Assembly: GCF_029870595.1 (NCBI RefSeq)
Contig: NZ_JAPDIR010000013.1
Coordinates: 61,219-125,218 of the forward strand
Length of the DNA: 64,000 nucleotides
Direction: 5' to 3'
Source of the DNA: Sphingomonas sp. CBMAI 2297
GTDB lineage: Bacteria > Pseudomonadota > Alphaproteobacteria > Sphingomonadales > Sphingomonadaceae
Within the stretch, counting starts at the first letter, position 1, and each line of letters begins with the position of its first letter. Position numbers and translations under genes: made by a program. Positions 61,046 to 64,000 of the stretch are shown here, in pieces. A model generated the notes under the pieces. That model saw nothing but the letters and a program-made list of their open reading frames with translations. It searched no databases and was not told the origin of the DNA.

Positions 61046-61939
61046 TCAGGCGATCTCGGCGAGCAGCGCGCGGAAAGCCGCGTCGGGAGCCATCACTGCA
61101 TCGGCAAGGCCGGCAGTGATGCCTGCAGCTCCCATGAAAGTCGCGGCCTGCTGGCCGCGGACCTTCGAGGCCGCGAGGCCCCGGTTCCTGCCCACGGTTT
61201 CGTGGAGCAGGTCACCCATCGCGTCGACGTCCGCCTTGATCGCATCATAGGCGTCGGCGCTGAGGGGGATTTCGGAATGGCCGTCCGTCTTGCGGTCAGC
61301 CCCTTCGGAGGTGATGAACGTGACCTTCAGGCCGGCCTGGGTGATCGCCTTCGACATATCGACGTGCATGCAGATGCACCCGTTCGAGCCGGTGCCACCG
61401 GTACGCGGCACATAGATCCTGCCGGGATCAACCGCGGAGGCGAGAACATAGGCGGCGGAATAGGCGACCTCGCTCAGGATCGCGGCGATCGGCTTGTCGC
61501 CGCGCGCGGCGTGGATGGTGTCGACTAGGTCGAACAGGCCAGCGACCGCGCCGCCGCCCGACTGGATATCCAGCGCGATCGCCCGCACCTGTTCATCAGC
61601 TCGCGCGGTGAGGAACGCCTGGCGGATGCCGTCATAGCCGGTCATGCCGGAGTAAGGGCGGAGCGAACGGGTCTTCTGGGCGAGGGTGCCGGAGACCGGG
61701 ATGATCGCGACGCCGGCGACGAGATCGTAACCCGGGTCCGCCGAGCGGCTTCGCGATGACGAGGTCACGAAAACTTCGTCATCCTCCATCGCTTCGGTGA
61801 CGAGCTGCCCGTTGGCGCGCACCAGCTGGGTGATCCCCAACTTCTCGGCCAAGGCCGCCATGGCGATCTCCGCTTTTCGGGGGTGGATCGCGAGCGGCGT
61901 GTTGAACATCTCCTGCGCGAGAAGGGCGAACTCGATCAT
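61046..61939 (-). CDS. S49-family capsid maturation protease (lambda gpC-like)
   Basis: 297 residues. GVAIIPVSGTLAQKTRSL, IALDIQSGGGAVAGLFDLVD, then EVAYSAAYVLASAVDPGRIY with the nucleophile serine of the SppA/gpC group, and FITSEGADRKTDGHSEIPLS with the likely catalytic lysine. It lacks a fused scaffold. ATG 61939 overlaps the portal stop by four bases. Confidence 0.93.
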   Translation of the reverse strand: MIEFALLAQEMFNTPLAIHPRKAEIAMAALAEKLGITQLVRANGQLVTEAMEDDEVFVTSSSRSRSADPGYDLVAGVAIIPVSGTLAQKTRSLRPYSGMTGYDGIRQAFLTARADEQVRAIALDIQSGGGAVAGLFDLVDTIHAARGDKPIAAILSEVAYSAAYVLASAVDPGRIYVPRTGGTGSNGCICMHVDMSKAITQAGLKVTFITSEGADRKTDGHSEIPLSADAYDAIKADVDAMGDLLHETVGRNRGLAASKVRGQQAATFMGAAGITAGLADAVMAPDAAFRALLAEIA

Positions 61940-63591
61940 GTGGCCTCCGGGTCCTTGATCGTGCGGTTGGCCGGCTCACCCTGCGGGTTCATGCCCGACC
62001 AAGTCGGCAGCGGGATGCCCGCTTCCTCGAAGCGACGGATGGTGTGCTTGCGCGCGGCGATCATGTCGGCAGCATCGAGGCCCTGCTCGGCGCAGAGCTC
62101 CTCGTAATCCATCAGGGCCGCGTCCATGCCGAGCACAGCGCCCTTCACTTCGTCGACGGGGTTGGTCCATCCGCGGGGCGGGCCGATCCATTTCGCCCGC
62201 GCATAGGCGTCGGCGCATTCGAAGAACTCGGGCGCGCCGACGGGAAGGGGAGGATCGTCGAGGTCCATCGCCTCTTCGACGAAGGCTTCGCGGATCGGCT
62301 GGCAGAACCCGTTCGCGTAGTCGTCGCGACGACGTGAGAGCGTCTTGAAGAACTCCTGCAGCGCGCCCTGGTGCGAACTATAGTTGACGTCCGACCAGTT
62401 GTTGGTGACCTGCTGGGTCGAAACGCCGGCGGCGGAGGCGACATTGCGCAGCACCGCGGCCTCGAATTCCTTGAAGTTCGCGTTGGGGCGCGCGGTGGTG
62501 ACTTGGCCGAGCTTTTCACCCGGAAAGAGCTTCGTCATCGAGGCGCCCGTGCCCGGGGCCTTCAGCTTGTTCTGCCGATGGTATTCGGCGCGCTCGGCCT
62601 GATAGGCGTTGAGCGCGTCTGCACCGTTCAGCGCGCCTTCGACGAACTCCTGATCGAAGGGGCTCTCGATGTAGGCGCTGAAGATCGCGTTGAGCAGCGA
62701 GGCGTCCAACTCGGCGACGTCGTACTGGAAGAGCATCCGCAGCCGGTGGAGCACCGGGGCGAGGATGCCGGCGCCGCCCCGATGCGCCGCCGCCTGTTCG
62801 TGATCATAGTCGTGGACGATGATCGGACGGCCCCAATCGGTCTCGCGCGGAATGCGATCCCAGGCCATGCTATCCGCGCCAGCCCAGACGTCATTCTGGT
62901 GAGCGCGGCGAATATGATAGGCGACCGCGATGCCGTCATCGTTCTGATCGAGTTCGACGCCGCCACGCATGTACCGCTGATCCATGGCGTTGACCGGGTT
63001 CGACAGACGATCGGGATCGATGATCTGGAGCGTGGTCGCATAGTGCGATCGACCGGGGCCGATCCGGTCTGGCCGCCAGTGCAGCATTGCGAGAGCATCG
63101 CCGTCAACCAGCTTATGCCGGAAGCCTAGGCGATATTGCTGGGGAAGGGTGAGCTTACGGCTAAGGTCATTCCAACGGCCGCGGCGCAGCGCGAAAGAGC
63201 GATAGGCCGCGTCCAGCCAGCGCCCATATTCATAGGCCCAACTCTCATCAAAGGCCCGGATGCCAGAATAGGAGGCGAGGGCACTGAAATCCGGCTTGGA
63301 GATAGGCCGGAAATTGGCGCCGACGGCACTGTCGAGAATGCGAGTGATAGTGCCAGACGCCCAACCATCGTTGCGCACTATGTCGCGGACGCGGGCGACG
63401 ATCGTGTCGCGATAGGAGTTGAGCGCTCCATCGGGGGAGGTGAGATACGGCCACCAGCCCGCCATGTGGTCGCTGTAGAAGTCGGCGGCGTCATAGGGGA
63501 TGCCGTTGTTACCACCCACCAAGGCGCCTGCGCGACTGGGCGGTCGAACCATTGGATTTCCGCGATGGTCGAGGATCGAGACCGTCTCCAC
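61936..63591 (-). CDS. Portal protein (lambda gpB family)
   Basis: 551 residues. GTG 63591 overlaps the gpW stop (TAGTG). NSYRDTIVARVRDIVRNDGW, ILDSAVGANFRPI, YRLGFRHKLVDGDALAMLHW, IIDPDRLSNP, IVHDYDHEQAAAHRGGAGIL and PNANFKEFEAAVLRNVASAA are standard for this portal family. It forms the DNA gate at the capsid vertex. Confidence 0.95.
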   Translation of the reverse strand: METVSILDHRGNPMVRPPSRAGALVGGNNGIPYDAADFYSDHMAGWWPYLTSPDGALNSYRDTIVARVRDIVRNDGWASGTITRILDSAVGANFRPISKPDFSALASYSGIRAFDESWAYEYGRWLDAAYRSFALRRGRWNDLSRKLTLPQQYRLGFRHKLVDGDALAMLHWRPDRIGPGRSHYATTLQIIDPDRLSNPVNAMDQRYMRGGVELDQNDDGIAVAYHIRRAHQNDVWAGADSMAWDRIPRETDWGRPIIVHDYDHEQAAAHRGGAGILAPVLHRLRMLFQYDVAELDASLLNAIFSAYIESPFDQEFVEGALNGADALNAYQAERAEYHRQNKLKAPGTGASMTKLFPGEKLGQVTTARPNANFKEFEAAVLRNVASAAGVSTQQVTNNWSDVNYSSHQGALQEFFKTLSRRRDDYANGFCQPIREAFVEEAMDLDDPPLPVGAPEFFECADAYARAKWIGPPRGWTNPVDEVKGAVLGMDAALMDYEELCAEQGLDAADMIAARKHTIRRFEEAGIPLPTWSGMNPQGEPANRTIKDPEAT

Positions 63592-63851
63592 TAGCGGATG
63601 AACCTGATCGGCCGGCGCGGGGAGGGGGTGATACCGAGCCCGTGCTGCAGCTGCTGGATAAGGGCAGTGCATTCGGCGACGGTGGTCACCTTCTTCGTAA
63701 GTGCCTTAGCGCCGTCGCCCTGGGTGTAGGAGATGCTGGCGATCGCCTTGCCCGACATCAGCTCGATCAGCGCGAGCTGTGCGGATGCCAGTGCGGGGCG
63801 AAGCCCGGCATCATCCATGCCGGCGAAGATGCCGGTGGTGATCATCCCCAT
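63591..63851 (-). CDS. gpW-like head completion protein
   Basis: 86 residues from ATG 63851 (AGAGGA upstream). LASAQLALIELMSGKAIASI, then VTTVAECTALIQQLQHGLG and a basic tail (TPSPRRPIRFIR), which is the helix-hairpin-helix pattern and order of lambda gpW. It sits between terminase and portal as in lambda. Confidence 0.85.
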   Translation of the reverse strand: MGMITTGIFAGMDDAGLRPALASAQLALIELMSGKAIASISYTQGDGAKALTKKVTTVAECTALIQQLQHGLGITPSPRRPIRFIR

Positions 63852-63867
63852 GGCGATGTCCTCTCAG

Positions 63868-64000
63868 CTATGCGAGCAGCCGCGCCCGAGTGCCTGGGTT
63901 GGTCTTGGTCGGAGCCTCCCCGACCTTAACCGTGACGGTCCTCACCTCCGCAGGTGGAGGATGGGGCGCGACGCCCGCGGGTGCGGGGTCGGAGGAGGGG
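63868..64000 (-). CDS. C-terminus of probable terminase large subunit (5' end outside window)
   Basis: The minus-strand frame is open from the window edge to TAG at 63868-63870 and gives 43 residues: a Pro/Ala-rich linker, then EVRTVTVKVGEAPTKTNPG and a basic end. No catalytic motif is in view. The call rests on the lambda gene order (A-W-B-C-Nu3-D-E), which every visible head gene follows. Confidence 0.6.
   Translation of the reverse strand, partial: PSSDPAPAGVAPHPPPAEVRTVTVKVGEAPTKTNPGTRARLLA

Larger units (their letters stand above)
36441..64000. mobile_element. Prophage: lambda-like head plus Mu-like contractile tail (right end outside window)
   Basis: The left limit is set by the break in tRNA-Val; the attachment core is probably in its anticodon arm (36441-36459). 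Inside are helix-turn-helix proteins, SRAP-family proteins, a lysis cassette, tail and head genes in one minus-strand late operon ending with the C-terminus of a probable terminase at the window edge. No integrase, replication gene or right attachment site is in view, so these must lie beyond 64000 if the prophage is complete. Confidence 0.9.

Overview
The window is GC-rich chromosomal DNA that reads as an alphaproteobacterium, most likely a sphingomonad (Sphingomonas or a close relative). The pointers are a CcrM-type GANTC methyltransferase with GANTC sites in its own promoter, a split Pnt transhydrogenase preceded by an aa3-oxidase subunit IV gene, dispersed palindromic repeats, and housekeeping proteins of alphaproteobacterial length and order. 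No taxonomic search was run.

Region by region: 1-5.1 kb is an accessory island with a Calx-beta fragment, two RHS/YD-repeat exported proteins (the second with a metallopeptidase-like C-terminal tip) and a low-GC exported protein that may be its immunity partner; it ends beside a tRNA-Arg gene and partial copies of that tRNA's 3' end. From 5.3 to 36.4 kb is ordinary host chromosome in tightly overlapped operons: a LytS-type kinase; a hypothetical gene-dapB-nth; a sirtuin; an ABM monooxygenase; lepB-rnc-era-nitrilase-like; pgi-phnA-like; gor; a dicarboxylate-type symporter with an AbrB-family membrane protein; glmM-DUF1272-thiD (fused to a VOC domain)-rnhB; ccrM; folP; a membrane LytTR regulator; an AlkD-like protein; an NtrC-type regulator; the pnt operon; and a winged-helix regulator. 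The pnt operon is interrupted by a compact cassette (32166-32613): a DUF559 nuclease-like gene between two 59/61-bp inverted repeats whose central hairpins differ by compensating base changes.

At 36.4 kb a tRNA-Val(UAC) gene stops abruptly after its anticodon arm, which marks the left end of a prophage running past the right edge. Near that end lie two helix-turn-helix proteins, a canonical SRAP (YedK/HMCES) protein and a divergent SRAP-like protein with a twin-palindrome operator-like site. The rest is one long minus-strand late operon read from 64 kb down to 40 kb: a lambda-like head module (terminase end, gpW, portal, S49 protease, scaffold, decoration protein, capsid), a Mu-like contractile tail module (DUF2635, sheath, tube, frameshifted chaperone, tape measure fused to a glucosaminidase, gp43-gp48 homologues, fibres) and a lysis cassette (holin-like, endolysin, nested Rz/Rz1 spanins). 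A plus-strand exported 'moron' gene sits inside the tail module.

The best candidates for something new are the DUF559 cassette with covarying terminal hairpins and its use of those repeats as ribosome binding sites inside pnt; the divergent SRAP-like phage gene with its operator pair; the ThiD-VOC fusion; a nitrilase with its catalytic cysteine replaced by serine; and a GH24 endolysin that lacks the expected catalytic glutamate.
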